Shown: piece after piece, positions 5,703 to 13,967 of the stretch
Numbering within the stretch: the stretch's first letter is position 1
Layout: each line of letters begins with the position of its first letter
Assembly (NCBI GenBank): GCA_045594065.1
Contig: JAZNXU010000001.1
Span: 1 to 25,637, forward strand
Length of the DNA: 25,637 nucleotides
Direction: 5' to 3'
DNA from: SIG565 sp045594065
GTDB taxonomy: Bacteria > Bacillota > Clostridia > Oscillospirales > Acutalibacteraceae
Translations under genes and position numbers: made by a program
The notes under the pieces: model-generated
Told to the model about the DNA's origin: nothing
Database searches by the model: none
Seen by the model: only the letters and a program-made list of their open reading frames with translations

Positions 5703-8141
5703 ATGAGATACAATTTTAACGGCTTTACCGTTAAGGCGAATGAGGCTCTTAATTTAGCAATCAATTTTGCTGAATTAATGGGTCACACATATATCGGCAG
5801 CGAGCATATACTGCTGGGACTTTTAAAGTGCGGAAGCGGTGTAGCCGCCGCAATATTAAATAAAAACGGAATTACCGCCGAAAAGATAGAGGAGCTTATC
5901 CGCGAAACGGTAGGCACGGGTAATTCTACAACCCTGTCACCAAGTTATTTTACCGAGAGGGCTAACAGAGCTATAGAGGTTGCAACCACAGGTTGTAAAA
6001 ATTTGGGTAAAAAGCTTTGCGGTACCGAGCATCTTCTCATAGGAATTTTAAGTGAGGGTGATAATTACGCCATTCGCTTTATTAAAAAGCTTGGGGTAGA
6101 TGTGGCTTTCCTTACCTCTGAGGCTCTTAATGCCGCTGGGGTGGAAAACGATTATCCCGAAGCAAAGGCACCGAAAGCCGAGCAAAAATCTCAAAAAAAC
6201 GATACTCCGAATCTTGATAAATACGGCAGGGATTTAACCGTAGCGGCAAAAGAAAACAAGCTTGACCCCGTCATAGGAAGAAGCGATGAGATTGAGCGAG
6301 TAATTCAGATACTTTGCCGAAGAACTAAAAACAATCCTTGCTTAATAGGTGAGCCGGGTGTTGGAAAAACCGCTATTGCCGAGGGGCTTGCGCTGAAAAT
6401 AATAAACGGCGATGTCCCTGAGATTTTAAGGAATAAGCGAGTGGTATCCCTAGACCTGACCGGTATGGTAGCGGGCACTCGCTATCGTGGCGATTTTGAG
6501 GAACGAATAAAATCGGTTATCGACGATGTTACAGGTAATGATTCGGTAATACTTTTTATTGACGAAATTCATAATATCGTAGGTGCAGGTGCCGCCGAGG
6601 GCGGGGCAGATGCCGCAAATATCTTAAAGCCCTCTCTCGCTCGCGGCGAAATGCAGGTTATCGGCGCTACAACAATTGCCGAGTATCGTAAAAATATTGA
6701 AAAGGACGCCGCTTTAGAGCGCCGTTTCCAACCCGTAACCGTCGGCGAGCCCAACAATGCCGACAGCATTCTCATCTTAAACGGACTTCGCGAAAAGTAC
6801 GAGGCACATCACGGCATTACCATAACCGACGATGCGATTAAAGCGGCGGTGGAATTATCAAGCCGCTATATTACCGACCGCTATCTGCCAGATAAGGCTA
6901 TCGATTTAATAGACGAGGCAGGCTCACGCGTAAGGCTTCGTGAATCCTCCCCGCCTGCGGATATCAAAAGCCTTGAAAATGAGCTGAGTGAAATTGAAAA
7001 TAAAAAGAATGAAGCAATTGGTGCTCAGGATTTCGAGGCAGCAGCAGGGCTTCGCGATAAGGCGCGGGAGCTTACCGAAAAGCTAAACGAAAACCGCAAA
7101 AATTGGAAGAACGACGGCAAGAACGGTGTGGTTGATGAGGCGGAAATTGCCGCAATCGTTTCTTCTTGGACAGGTGTACCGGTAACCCAGCTTACAAAGA
7201 CTGAGAGTGAAAGACTGCTTAACTTAGAACAGGTGCTGCACGAGAGAATAGTCGGTCAGCACGAGGCGGTAGAATCGCTCTCACGCGCTATTCGCCGTGG
7301 CAGAGTGGGTCTTAAAGACCCGAGCCGCCCGATAGGCTCATTTATATTTCTAGGTCCTACAGGTGTCGGCAAAACCGAACTTTGCAAGGCGCTGGCTGAG
7401 GCTATGTTCGGTAGCGAAAATGCTATGATAAGGCTTGATATGTCAGAGTATATGGAGAAGCATACAGTATCGCGACTTATCGGCTCGCCTCCAGGCTATA
7501 TCGGCTTTGATGAGGGCGGTCAGCTGACCGAAAAGGTCAGAAGAAAGCCCTATTCGGTAGTGCTTTTTGATGAAATTGAAAAAGCACATCCCGATGTTTT
7601 TAATATTCTTCTGCAAATTCTTGATGACGGAATTTTAACCGATTCTCAGGGTAGACGCGTTGACTTTAAAAACACCGTTATTGTTATGACCTCAAATATT
7701 GGCGCACGCCTTATAACTGAGAAAAAGCAGGCGTTTGGCTTTGGCAGTGAACAAACAGCTGAAACTGATTATAACACCGTTAAGGAAACAGTTTTGGCGG
7801 AGCTTAAAAAAGCATTTCGCCCTGAATTTTTAAATCGTATTGACGATACCGTTGTGTTCCACAAGCTGTCAGCCGACGATATTAAGATAATTGCTCAAAA
7901 AATGCTGGCAATACTTCAAAAACGGCTTGAGGGACTGAACATTACCGTACAGTTCGATGAATCTGCCGTTAGTGAGATTGCAGGTGTAGGCTATGACCCC
8001 GTTTACGGCGCACGACCGCTCAGGCGGGCAATTCAGAATAACATTGAGGATAAACTCAGTGAAAAAATACTTGACGGCACTATAAAAAACGGTGATAGCG
8101 TAGTCTGCTGCTTTAAAAACGGCGAATATATTTTCGAATAA
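5703..8141 (+). CDS. clpC: ClpC, AAA+ unfoldase of the Clp protease
   Basis: An 812-residue HSP100 protein that unfolds tagged substrates and threads them into ClpP. Layout: double Clp-N domain (about 1-145); D1 AAA+ with Walker A GEPGVGKTAIAEG (from 217) and Walker B ILFIDEIH (about 281-288); a middle region with UVR-like helix DFEAAAGLRDKARELTEKL (about 448-466), where McsA/McsB or MecA dock; D2 AAA+ with Walker A GPTGVGKTELCKAL (from 551) and Walker B VVLFDEIEKAHPD; and the C-terminal D2-small domain. The ribosome site is poor (GTGGTG, 5691-5696), so translation probably relies on coupling to mcsB 13 bases upstream. It ends the operon before the terminator at 8144. Middle domain and length identify ClpC rather than ClpB or ClpE. 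Confidence 0.97.
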   Translation: MRYNFNGFTVKANEALNLAINFAELMGHTYIGSEHILLGLLKCGSGVAAAILNKNGITAEKIEELIRETVGTGNSTTLSPSYFTERANRAIEVATTGCKNLGKKLCGTEHLLIGILSEGDNYAIRFIKKLGVDVAFLTSEALNAAGVENDYPEAKAPKAEQKSQKNDTPNLDKYGRDLTVAAKENKLDPVIGRSDEIERVIQILCRRTKNNPCLIGEPGVGKTAIAEGLALKIINGDVPEILRNKRVVSLDLTGMVAGTRYRGDFEERIKSVIDDVTGNDSVILFIDEIHNIVGAGAAEGGADAANILKPSLARGEMQVIGATTIAEYRKNIEKDAALERRFQPVTVGEPNNADSILILNGLREKYEAHHGITITDDAIKAAVELSSRYITDRYLPDKAIDLIDEAGSRVRLRESSPPADIKSLENELSEIENKKNEAIGAQDFEAAAGLRDKARELTEKLNENRKNWKNDGKNGVVDEAEIAAIVSSWTGVPVTQLTKTESERLLNLEQVLHERIVGQHEAVESLSRAIRRGRVGLKDPSRPIGSFIFLGPTGVGKTELCKALAEAMFGSENAMIRLDMSEYMEKHTVSRLIGSPPGYIGFDEGGQLTEKVRRKPYSVVLFDEIEKAHPDVFNILLQILDDGILTDSQGRRVDFKNTVIVMTSNIGARLITEKKQAFGFGSEQTAETDYNTVKETVLAELKKAFRPEFLNRIDDTVVFHKLSADDIKIIAQKMLAILQKRLEGLNITVQFDESAVSEIAGVGYDPVYGARPLRRAIQNNIEDKLSEKILDGTIKNGDSVVCCFKNGEYIFE

Positions 8142-8143
8142 AT

Positions 8144-8179
8144 AAAAACCGATTTTTCCATTGGAAGAATCGGTTTTTT
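8144..8179 (+). terminator. Terminator of the ctsR operon
   Basis: AAAAACCGATT (8144-8154) continues to about 8159 and pairs, with one G-U, to TTCCA-complementary 8163-8178, followed by T residues. It starts 2 bases after the clpC stop. Confidence 0.85.
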
Positions 8180-8185
8180 ACATAC

Positions 8186-8214
8186 TTGAAATATAATACT
8201 TTATTTGGTATAAT
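8186..8214 (+). promoter_or_regulatory. Promoter of the tepA-ftsK operon
   Basis: TTGAAA (8186-8191), 17-base spacer, TATAAT (8209-8214). It lies right after the clpC terminator. Confidence 0.8.
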
Positions 8215-8237
8215 TAATGTATCTTTGTAGCCGATTT

Positions 8238-8262
8238 TCCAATAATAAAATTGGAGGATTGG
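8238..8262 (+). promoter_or_regulatory. Hairpin overlapping the tepA ribosome binding site
   Basis: TCCAAT (8238-8243) can pair with ATTGGA (8250-8255), covering the first bases of the Shine-Dalgarno GGAGG (8253-8257). It can also pair with a second ATTGG (8258-8262), leaving GGAGG in the loop. The two pairings are mutually exclusive. Confidence 0.4.
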
Positions 8263-8266
8263 TATA

Positions 8267-8938
8267 ATGGAAAAAGAAAACAAAAAAGACAGCGAGTTTT
8301 TAGATAAGATAGAGGATTTAGGCACCGTTGAGCTTGAAAATTCCCGCCATAAAATTCAGTGCATAACCATTGTCGGAGAAATTGAGGGTCATACCGTTTT
8401 ACCCGAGCAAAATAAATCGACAAAATATGAGCATTTAATACCTCTGCTCGTTAGTATTGAGCAGGACGAGAATATTGAGGGACTTTTAATTATTCTTAAT
8501 ACCGTCGGCGGCGATGTTGAGGCAGGCCTTGCTTTGGCTGAGCTCATTTCGGGTATGAAGAAGCCTACGGTATCCTTAGTGCTCGGCGGCGGTCATTCAA
8601 TCGGCGTGCCGCTTGCGGTATCTGCTAAGCATTCCTTTATAGTACCATCGGCTACTATGACGGTGCATCCCGTAAGAATGAACGGGCTTGTAATAGGTGT
8701 ACCGCAAATGATGAATCATTTTCAGCGTATGCAGGAAAGAATTACGGCATTTGTAACCGATAATTCGAGTATAACACCCGAAAGATTTACTTCGCTTATG
8801 ATGAACACAGGCGAGCTGGTTACCGATGTGGGCTCTGTGCTGTGCGGCGAAGCCGCTGTTAGGGAGGGGCTTATCGACAGTCTTGGCGGACTTTCGGATG
8901 CTATTGAAAAGCTTTATAATTTGATAGACAATAATTAG
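8267..8938 (+). CDS. tepA: TepA/YmfB-type ClpP-like serine protease
   Basis: A 223-residue ClpP-fold peptidase of the cytoplasmic TepA type. The nucleophile elbow GGGHSIGVPLA gives Ser111, MTVHPV gives His134, and TDVG (Asp187) is the likely third member. NTVGGDVEAGLALAE (about 79-93) is the ClpP/crotonase oxyanion-side loop. In Bacillus subtilis the homologue lies next to spoIIIE and has been linked to protein translocation and spore small-protein degradation; the true substrate is uncertain. GGAGG (8253-8257) is 9 bases before the ATG. ftsK starts 40 bases downstream, the conserved gene order that supports this naming over housekeeping ClpP. Confidence 0.85.
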   Translation: MEKENKKDSEFLDKIEDLGTVELENSRHKIQCITIVGEIEGHTVLPEQNKSTKYEHLIPLLVSIEQDENIEGLLIILNTVGGDVEAGLALAELISGMKKPTVSLVLGGGHSIGVPLAVSAKHSFIVPSATMTVHPVRMNGLVIGVPQMMNHFQRMQERITAFVTDNSSITPERFTSLMMNTGELVTDVGSVLCGEAAVREGLIDSLGGLSDAIEKLYNLIDNN

Positions 8939-8978
8939 GGCTGAGAATTCAGTCTGATACATATAAGGGGTTGTATAT

Positions 8979-11384
8979 ATGGCTGCTAAAAAAAGAGGTA
9001 GACACAGCGGCAGCGGTGCCGCAAAAAATACAGGAAAAAGCAGGGCTTCAGTGAGCAACGGCAGAAGACAGGTGCTGTCTATCGTGTGGTTTGCGGTGGC
9101 AGTGTTTTTGCTGTTCGTTGTATTAATTCCGGGCGAAAATCTGTGGCTTAGCTTACATAATTTCTGCTTTGGTATGTTCGGTGTAACTGCATTTTTCTAT
9201 CCAATACTTATAGGCTTTATTGCCGTTACCTTTGCGCTTGATAAACTATACGGCGCGTTTTCGGTTAAGGCGGTTGAATCAAGTATTCTTGTTCTGCTTG
9301 CAAGCGGCGCAGTAGATATTTTCACTAATGATGAGTCGCTTAAATTTTTAAGACAGTTAACCTATGCCTATGAAACGGGCGCACAGCTTAAAAGCGGAGG
9401 CTTTTTAGGTGCGCTTATCGGTCAGCCGATAACTATGATTTTCGGTAAAACAGGGGCAATAATAACCATATTCTTGCTTATATTCGTTATGCTTATGCTG
9501 ATTACAGGCACAACCTTAATAGCTTTCTTTAAAACGCTTGCAAAGCCTGCAAAGCATATTGGAGAGCACGCTGAGGATGCCTTTGTAAAAAGAGCCGAAA
9601 GACAGGCAAACAGCCGTGAGGCTGCAAGAAAATCGGGACGCAAGGTGTCGGTCGATATACCGGTTGATGATATTCCCGAGAGCCGAGATGATGGCAGCCT
9701 TTCTGATAAGCAGAAAAAGGTGGTTGCCGCCTATAAGGGTATAGATACTCCTCAAGAGGCGCCTGATGAAAATGAAAAAATCGATGCTGCTTTATTAGGG
9801 GCATCAGCCGAAGCCGCCGAGGAAAAGCCACAAAAAATCAAGCATGACCCCGAGGCTGAAAGGGAAATTGAGCAGGAAATTAACGATGCTAAGCAAAACG
9901 GTATAGTAATTACCGAAAACGATACATATAAATTCCCGCCGATTTCACTTCTTAAGGCACCTAATTTTGAAAGTGCCGCAGTTACGGGCGCTGACCTTGA
10001 TTCTACTGCCGCCCACCTTGTTGATACTCTGCGTTCTTTCGGTGTTGAAACAAGAATTGTAGACATCAGCCGCGGTCCTACCGTTACACGCTATGAGCTA
10101 CAGCCGTGTGCGGGTGTTAAAATAAGCAAAATCACCAACCTTGCCGACGATATTGCTCTTAATCTTGCAACGGCAGGTGTTAGAATTGAAGCACCAATAC
10201 CTAATAAAGCAGCCGTTGGTATTGAGGTGCCTAATAAGCAAAGCAATGTTGTGGGAGTTCGTGAAATTATTGAATCTCCCGCCTTTACGGGCTCTAAGAG
10301 CAAGCTTACAGTAGCACTCGGTCGCGATATCGGCGGCAATGTGGTTGTTACAGATATTTCAAAAATGCCGCACGGTCTTATTGCAGGTGCTACGGGCTCA
10401 GGTAAATCGGTTTGCATCAACTCAATTATTATGAGTATTCTTTATAAAGCAACTCCCGATGAAGTTAAGCTGCTAATGATTGACCCTAAGGTGGTTGAGC
10501 TCGGTGTTTATAACGGAATTCCGCATCTTCTCGTTCCCGTTGTTACCGACCCACGCAAGGCATCAGGTGCGCTTAGCTGGGCTGTAAGCGAAATGGACAA
10601 GCGCTATAATATGCTTGCCGAGGCAGGCGTTAAGGATATTGCAGGCTATAACAAGCTTGCTGAAAAGGATGAGTCGGTAACAAAAATGCCGCACATCGTA
10701 ATCATTATCGATGAGCTTGCCGACCTTATGATGACAGCCCCCAACGAGGTTGAGGATTCTATTAACCGTATTGCCGCTAAAGCGCGTGCTGCAGGTATGC
10801 ATCTGCTTATAGCTACACAGCGTCCGTCGGTTGATGTTGTAACGGGTGTTATCAAGGCAAACATTCCAACCCGAATTGCCTTTGCGGTTTCGAGCCAGAT
10901 TGACAGCCGTACCATAATTGATGCAACAGGTGCCGAAAAGCTGATTGGTCGCGGTGATATGCTCTTTAATCCTATGGGAGCCACCAAGCCGAGCCGTCTG
11001 CAGGGCTGCTTTGTCAGTGAGGATGAGGTAGAGGCTGTTGTTGATTACATTAAGGGCGACCATTCGAGCGAATACGACGAGGATGTTATGCACGAAATCG
11101 AGCGTCAGGCGGCAATTGAGAAAAAGCAAAAGACAGGACTCGCTGAGGACGGTCCCGATGAAGACCCCATGCTTTCTGCCGCTATTGAAACGGTAGTTGA
11201 GCTAGGACAGGCATCAACTTCATTGTTGCAAAGAAAGCTAAAGCTCGGTTATGCCAGAGCCGCAAGACTTGTTGATATGATGGAGGAGCGCGGAGTTGTA
11301 GGACCGTATGAGGGCTCTAAGCCGCGTCAGGTATTAATCACAAAGGAACAGCTGCTTGAAAAGCAGGCAGGAGAAGAAAATTGA
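8979..11384 (+). CDS. ftsK: FtsK/SpoIIIE-family DNA translocase
   Basis: An 801-residue membrane-anchored ATPase that pumps DNA through the division or sporulation septum. The N-terminus is basic (1-30). It is followed by about four membrane segments (near 33-50, 62-86, 98-115 and 158-185) and then an acidic low-complexity linker (190-310). The motor follows: alpha domain with TRYELQPCAGVKISKI (about 370-385), Walker A GATGSGKSVCINS (from 470), Walker B HIVIIIDELADLMM (about 573-586) and ATQRPSVDVVTG. The C-terminal winged-helix gamma domain (about 725-790) recognises chromosome-orienting sequences. AAGGGG (8965-8970) precedes the ATG. The stop overlaps the next gene's TTG start by 4 bases. 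Whether it serves division, sporulation or both is not visible here. Confidence 0.95.
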   Translation: MAAKKRGRHSGSGAAKNTGKSRASVSNGRRQVLSIVWFAVAVFLLFVVLIPGENLWLSLHNFCFGMFGVTAFFYPILIGFIAVTFALDKLYGAFSVKAVESSILVLLASGAVDIFTNDESLKFLRQLTYAYETGAQLKSGGFLGALIGQPITMIFGKTGAIITIFLLIFVMLMLITGTTLIAFFKTLAKPAKHIGEHAEDAFVKRAERQANSREAARKSGRKVSVDIPVDDIPESRDDGSLSDKQKKVVAAYKGIDTPQEAPDENEKIDAALLGASAEAAEEKPQKIKHDPEAEREIEQEINDAKQNGIVITENDTYKFPPISLLKAPNFESAAVTGADLDSTAAHLVDTLRSFGVETRIVDISRGPTVTRYELQPCAGVKISKITNLADDIALNLATAGVRIEAPIPNKAAVGIEVPNKQSNVVGVREIIESPAFTGSKSKLTVALGRDIGGNVVVTDISKMPHGLIAGATGSGKSVCINSIIMSILYKATPDEVKLLMIDPKVVELGVYNGIPHLLVPVVTDPRKASGALSWAVSEMDKRYNMLAEAGVKDIAGYNKLAEKDESVTKMPHIVIIIDELADLMMTAPNEVEDSINRIAAKARAAGMHLLIATQRPSVDVVTGVIKANIPTRIAFAVSSQIDSRTIIDATGAEKLIGRGDMLFNPMGATKPSRLQGCFVSEDEVEAVVDYIKGDHSSEYDEDVMHEIERQAAIEKKQKTGLAEDGPDEDPMLSAAIETVVELGQASTSLLQRKLKLGYARAARLVDMMEERGVVGPYEGSKPRQVLITKEQLLEKQAGEEN

Positions 11385-12238
11385 AGAAATTAAATAAGAA
11401 AAAGCTTATTAAAGTTTCAATATCAGTTCTTTGCATTGTTATAATAATTTTGGCCGGTAAATTTTTTACCGGTCAAAATTCTGTGAAATATCTTGATAAG
11501 GATTTTGTTGCTGTTTTGGATGTTGACCAAGGTGACAGCATACTTATTTGCAGCAACGGCGAAGCCGCGCTAATAGATACAGGCAAGGAAATGTACTCAA
11601 GGGAAATGCTACGCAGTGTGCGAAGCTATGGAGTTGATGAGCTTGATGCGCTGATAATATCACATTCTCACGATGACCATATGGGCGCAGCCGAATATCT
11701 GCTTTCGAATATGGAGGTAGAAAATGTTGTAATTCCAGAATTTCGTTCGGATGAAAAAGTAACTGAGCTTAATTCGGCAATTGCCAATTCCGGTGCCGAA
11801 ATTTTCACCGCTACCGAGGGTATGGTTATAAATATTGGCGACTTTGAGCTTACAGTACTTTATGCCGATAATTCTGATGATGATATAAACAATCGTTCGG
11901 TTATATTGATGGCGGAGATGTCGGGCAAGAAATTCCTCTTCACGGGTGACGCCGAGAAGCAGGCAGAGCAGGCGCTAATTGACAGCGGAGTAAACTTTGA
12001 CTGTGATGTATTAAAGGTTGGTCATCACGGTAGCAATACATCTTCGAGCGATGAATTTTTAAATAAAGCAACGCCCTCGTTTGCCGCAATATCGGTAGGA
12101 GATAACAATTCTTACGGACACCCAAGCTCGAGTGTTATAAAGCGCCTTGAAGACTTAGATGTACAGGTGCTCCGCACCGATTATATCGGGGATATACTTT
12201 TCTATGTTGAAAACGGTGCAATCGTGAGGTCAAATTAA
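11381..12238 (+). CDS. ComEC C-terminal-like MBL-fold hydrolase, membrane-anchored
   Basis: A 285-residue protein. It has a single N-terminal membrane segment (about 12-26, VSISVLCIVIIILAG) after a Lys-rich start, then an extracytoplasmic metallo-beta-lactamase domain. Metal ligands: HSHDDH (His95, His97, Asp99, His100), FTGD (Asp190), VGHHGS (His215/216) and GHPS (His247). VLDVDQGDSILI and FLFTGDAEKQAE are typical of the C-terminal domain of ComEC/Rec2, which may degrade one strand of incoming DNA. Here it stands alone without the ComEC channel, as commonly annotated in Clostridia; its substrate is unknown. The TTG start at 11381 overlaps the ftsK stop (TTGA). AGGAG (11369-11373) is 7 bases upstream. 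EamA follows with a 1-base overlap. Confidence 0.9.
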   Translation: MKKLNKKKLIKVSISVLCIVIIILAGKFFTGQNSVKYLDKDFVAVLDVDQGDSILICSNGEAALIDTGKEMYSREMLRSVRSYGVDELDALIISHSHDDHMGAAEYLLSNMEVENVVIPEFRSDEKVTELNSAIANSGAEIFTATEGMVINIGDFELTVLYADNSDDDINNRSVILMAEMSGKKFLFTGDAEKQAEQALIDSGVNFDCDVLKVGHHGSNTSSSDEFLNKATPSFAAISVGDNNSYGHPSSSVIKRLEDLDVQVLRTDYIGDILFYVENGAIVRSN

Positions 12239-13158
12239 TGAAACAAAACACCTTAAAATCAAATATGTTTTTGCTTGCAGCCGCCGTAATTTGGGGTTTT
12301 GCCTTTGTAGCGCAATGCAGCATTCAGGGAAAAATCAATATGTTCTTGTTTATCGGCGCGCGCTATTTATTGGGGGCTGTATCCCTTTTACCGATAATAT
12401 TTTTGTATGAAAATTGGAATGAAAGAAAGCAAGCAGTCGCACCCAACGCAAAGGCTACATTGTTTTCAGGAATGCTTTGCGGAACACTGCTTTTCATAGC
12501 TTCAACTCTACAGCAGTGGGGTATTAATTTAAATCCCAATGCAAGCAAGGCGGGCTTTATTACGGGAATTTATACCGTTTTAGTTCCTATTTTTTATTTT
12601 CTGTTTTTCCGTAAAAAAACCGGAATAAATGTATGTATCGGAGCACTGTGCGCCGTTGTAGGGTTGTATTTATTGAGTGTTACAAACGGAATAGGTGGCA
12701 TAGAAAAATCTGATATTATCATATTCATCGGTGCAATATTCTGGGCGTTCCATATTATCACAATCGATAAATTTATAAATACGGTAAGTCCTATTAAGTT
12801 TTCAGCTGTGCAATTTTTGTGGAGCGGCATTTTAGGCACTATAGTCGCCCTTACCTTTGGCGGCGTGGGTGTTAGAGATATTATCCCGCAAATCACCGCC
12901 GTAGGTTTTCCGCTTTTATATGTCGGAATTTGCTCTTCCGGTATAGCCTATACCTGTCAGGCGCTCGGTCAACGCGGTGCAGACCCTACATATTCAGCAA
13001 TAATACTCTCGAGTGAATCGGTTTTCGCCGCCGTGGGCGGTGTGCTTTTCGGAATTGACCAAATGTCAGCGAGAGCTTATATCGGCTGTGCCGTAATATT
13101 TGCAGGTATTATAATTTCACAGATTAATCCGTTCCAAAAGAAAGACTCAGGAAATTAA
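12238..13158 (+). CDS. EamA/DMT-family transporter
   Basis: A 306-residue integral membrane protein with about ten hydrophobic helices in two tandem EamA repeats (about 8-145 and 155-297), the drug/metabolite transporter layout. 'AAVIWGFAFVAQ' near the N-terminus and 'NPNASKAGFITGIYTVLVPI' in helix 4 are typical. The substrate cannot be predicted; relatives export amino acids or metabolites. The ATG overlaps the previous stop (TAATG), with GAGGT (12226-12230) 7 bases upstream. It is the last gene of the tepA operon. Its stop codon sits in the loop of the terminator shared with pgsA and overlaps the pgsA stop. Confidence 0.9.
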   Translation: MKQNTLKSNMFLLAAAVIWGFAFVAQCSIQGKINMFLFIGARYLLGAVSLLPIIFLYENWNERKQAVAPNAKATLFSGMLCGTLLFIASTLQQWGINLNPNASKAGFITGIYTVLVPIFYFLFFRKKTGINVCIGALCAVVGLYLLSVTNGIGGIEKSDIIIFIGAIFWAFHIITIDKFINTVSPIKFSAVQFLWSGILGTIVALTFGGVGVRDIIPQITAVGFPLLYVGICSSGIAYTCQALGQRGADPTYSAIILSSESVFAAVGGVLFGIDQMSARAYIGCAVIFAGIIISQINPFQKKDSGN

Positions 13159-13172
13159 TCCTGAGTCTTTTT
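13141..13172. terminator. Shared bidirectional terminator of eamA and pgsA
   Basis: AAAGACTCAGGA (13141-13152), loop AATTAA, TCCTGAGTCTTT (13159-13170), T-run on one side and A-run on the other. Stop TAA of the transporter (13156-13158) and stop of pgsA (13157-13155, minus) both fall in the loop. Confidence 0.9.
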
Positions 13173-13727
13173 GTTGTGGTTTACTAAGATGTTTATGTAA
13201 AAGCTTATATAAAGTATAAGCGCTGCCAGCATTACCGCCACGCAGAAGCCTATTAGGAACGACGCCATATCGGGTTTTATATTTGGGAAAAAGATGAGCG
13301 CCGTCATAACTGCATAGAGCACTACGGTATTTACTTTTCCGTACCAGCGCGCGCTGTTTATGTTGCTTGTTACTTCAAGTGTTATGTATCCGAACAGCAG
13401 CATAAAACTTTCTTTAATTATGAAAATTACTATCGGCACCCAAAGCATCGGATATCGTGTAGTTAGGCAGAACATAAGCGCGGCTTGTGTTAATTTGTCG
13501 GCTATCGGGTCAAGCACTTTGCCGAAATCCGATACCATATTGAAAGTTCTCGCAATAAAGCCGTCTATTATATCAGTAAGCCCCGAAATTACAGTAATGG
13601 CTGCCGTTAAACTGTAATTTTTAAGTCCAACATAAAACCAGATTATAAGCGGAATCATTAACAGCCTTATTAAGCTTAGTAAATTGGGAATTGTAAAAAT
13701 ATCCTTTTTGGTAAATTTAATATTCAT
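13155..13727 (-). CDS. pgsA: PgsA-type CDP-alcohol phosphatidyltransferase
   Basis: A 190-residue membrane enzyme, most likely CDP-diacylglycerol-glycerol-3-phosphate 3-phosphatidyltransferase, which commits CDP-DAG to phosphatidylglycerol synthesis. The full CDP-alcohol transferase signature D-x2-DG-x2-AR-x8-G-x3-D-x3-D is present from Asp52 (TDIIDGFIARTF) to Asp77 (GKVLDPIADK). Several membrane helices follow. The start at 13727 (MNIKFTKKD) is preferred over an upstream in-frame ATG at 13820. It gives the family's usual length and has AAGGTGG (13744-13738) upstream. A TGGTATAAT extended -10 (13760-13752) also lies between the two candidates, so the longer frame would start before the promoter. 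It is convergent with the EamA gene, overlapping it by 4 bases. Confidence 0.92.
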   Translation of the reverse strand: MNIKFTKKDIFTIPNLLSLIRLLMIPLIIWFYVGLKNYSLTAAITVISGLTDIIDGFIARTFNMVSDFGKVLDPIADKLTQAALMFCLTTRYPMLWVPIVIFIIKESFMLLFGYITLEVTSNINSARWYGKVNTVVLYAVMTALIFFPNIKPDMASFLIGFCVAVMLAALILYISFYINILVNHNKKTQD

Positions 13728-13751
13728 TGCTCTTTCGCCACCTTGAAAAGC

Positions 13752-13780
13752 ATTATACCACAATTTTCCGAATAAATCTA
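13752..13780 (-). promoter_or_regulatory. Putative pgsA promoter with extended -10
   Basis: On minus, TGGTATAAT (13760-13752) is an extended -10. The -35 at 17 bases, TAGATT (13780-13775), is weak. Confidence 0.6.
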
Positions 13781-13821
13781 TAAACAAATTATTAATAAAT
13801 ACATTATATAGTATATTCACC

Positions 13822-13850
13822 TTGACACTTTACCTTTAAGATGTTAAAAT
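13822..13850 (+). promoter_or_regulatory. Promoter of the RNase Y gene
   Basis: A consensus TTGACA (13822-13827), 17-base spacer, TAAAAT (13845-13850). This is one of the best promoters in the window. Confidence 0.85.
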
Positions 13851-13856
13851 AATTAG

Positions 13857-13967
13857 GATAAGTTTTATATGTTTCCGTATGGCGAACGGTTAATGATAAA
13901 TACATATCCGGGCTAATACGACCCCGCTTTTAAGTCGTAATAATATAGAAAAGAGGTGCATTGAAGA
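13857..13967 (+). promoter_or_regulatory. Structured 5' leader of the RNase Y gene
   Basis: About 110 bases of untranslated leader. ATATGT (13867-13872) pairs with ACATAT (13902-13907), enclosing CCGT/ACGG (13875-13878, 13886-13889). TACGAC (13917-13922) pairs with GTCGTA (13934-13939). It matches no riboswitch class that I recognise. A 15-codon frame at 13869-13916 has no usable ribosome site. Confidence 0.4.

Noticed and set aside
10563..11129. Long minus-strand frame opposite ftsK
   Set aside because: It is antisense to the conserved motor domain, has no family motif and no ribosome site. The same holds for the minus-strand frames at 15330-15965 and 19847-20545.
13728..13820. N-terminal extension of PgsA
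   Set aside because: A good extended -10 promoter element lies inside it, and the family usually starts near the downstream Met.
13869..13916. 15-codon upstream frame in the RNase Y leader
   Set aside because: The only AGGA in front of it coincides with the predicted transcription start, so it would be absent or at the very 5' end of the mRNA.
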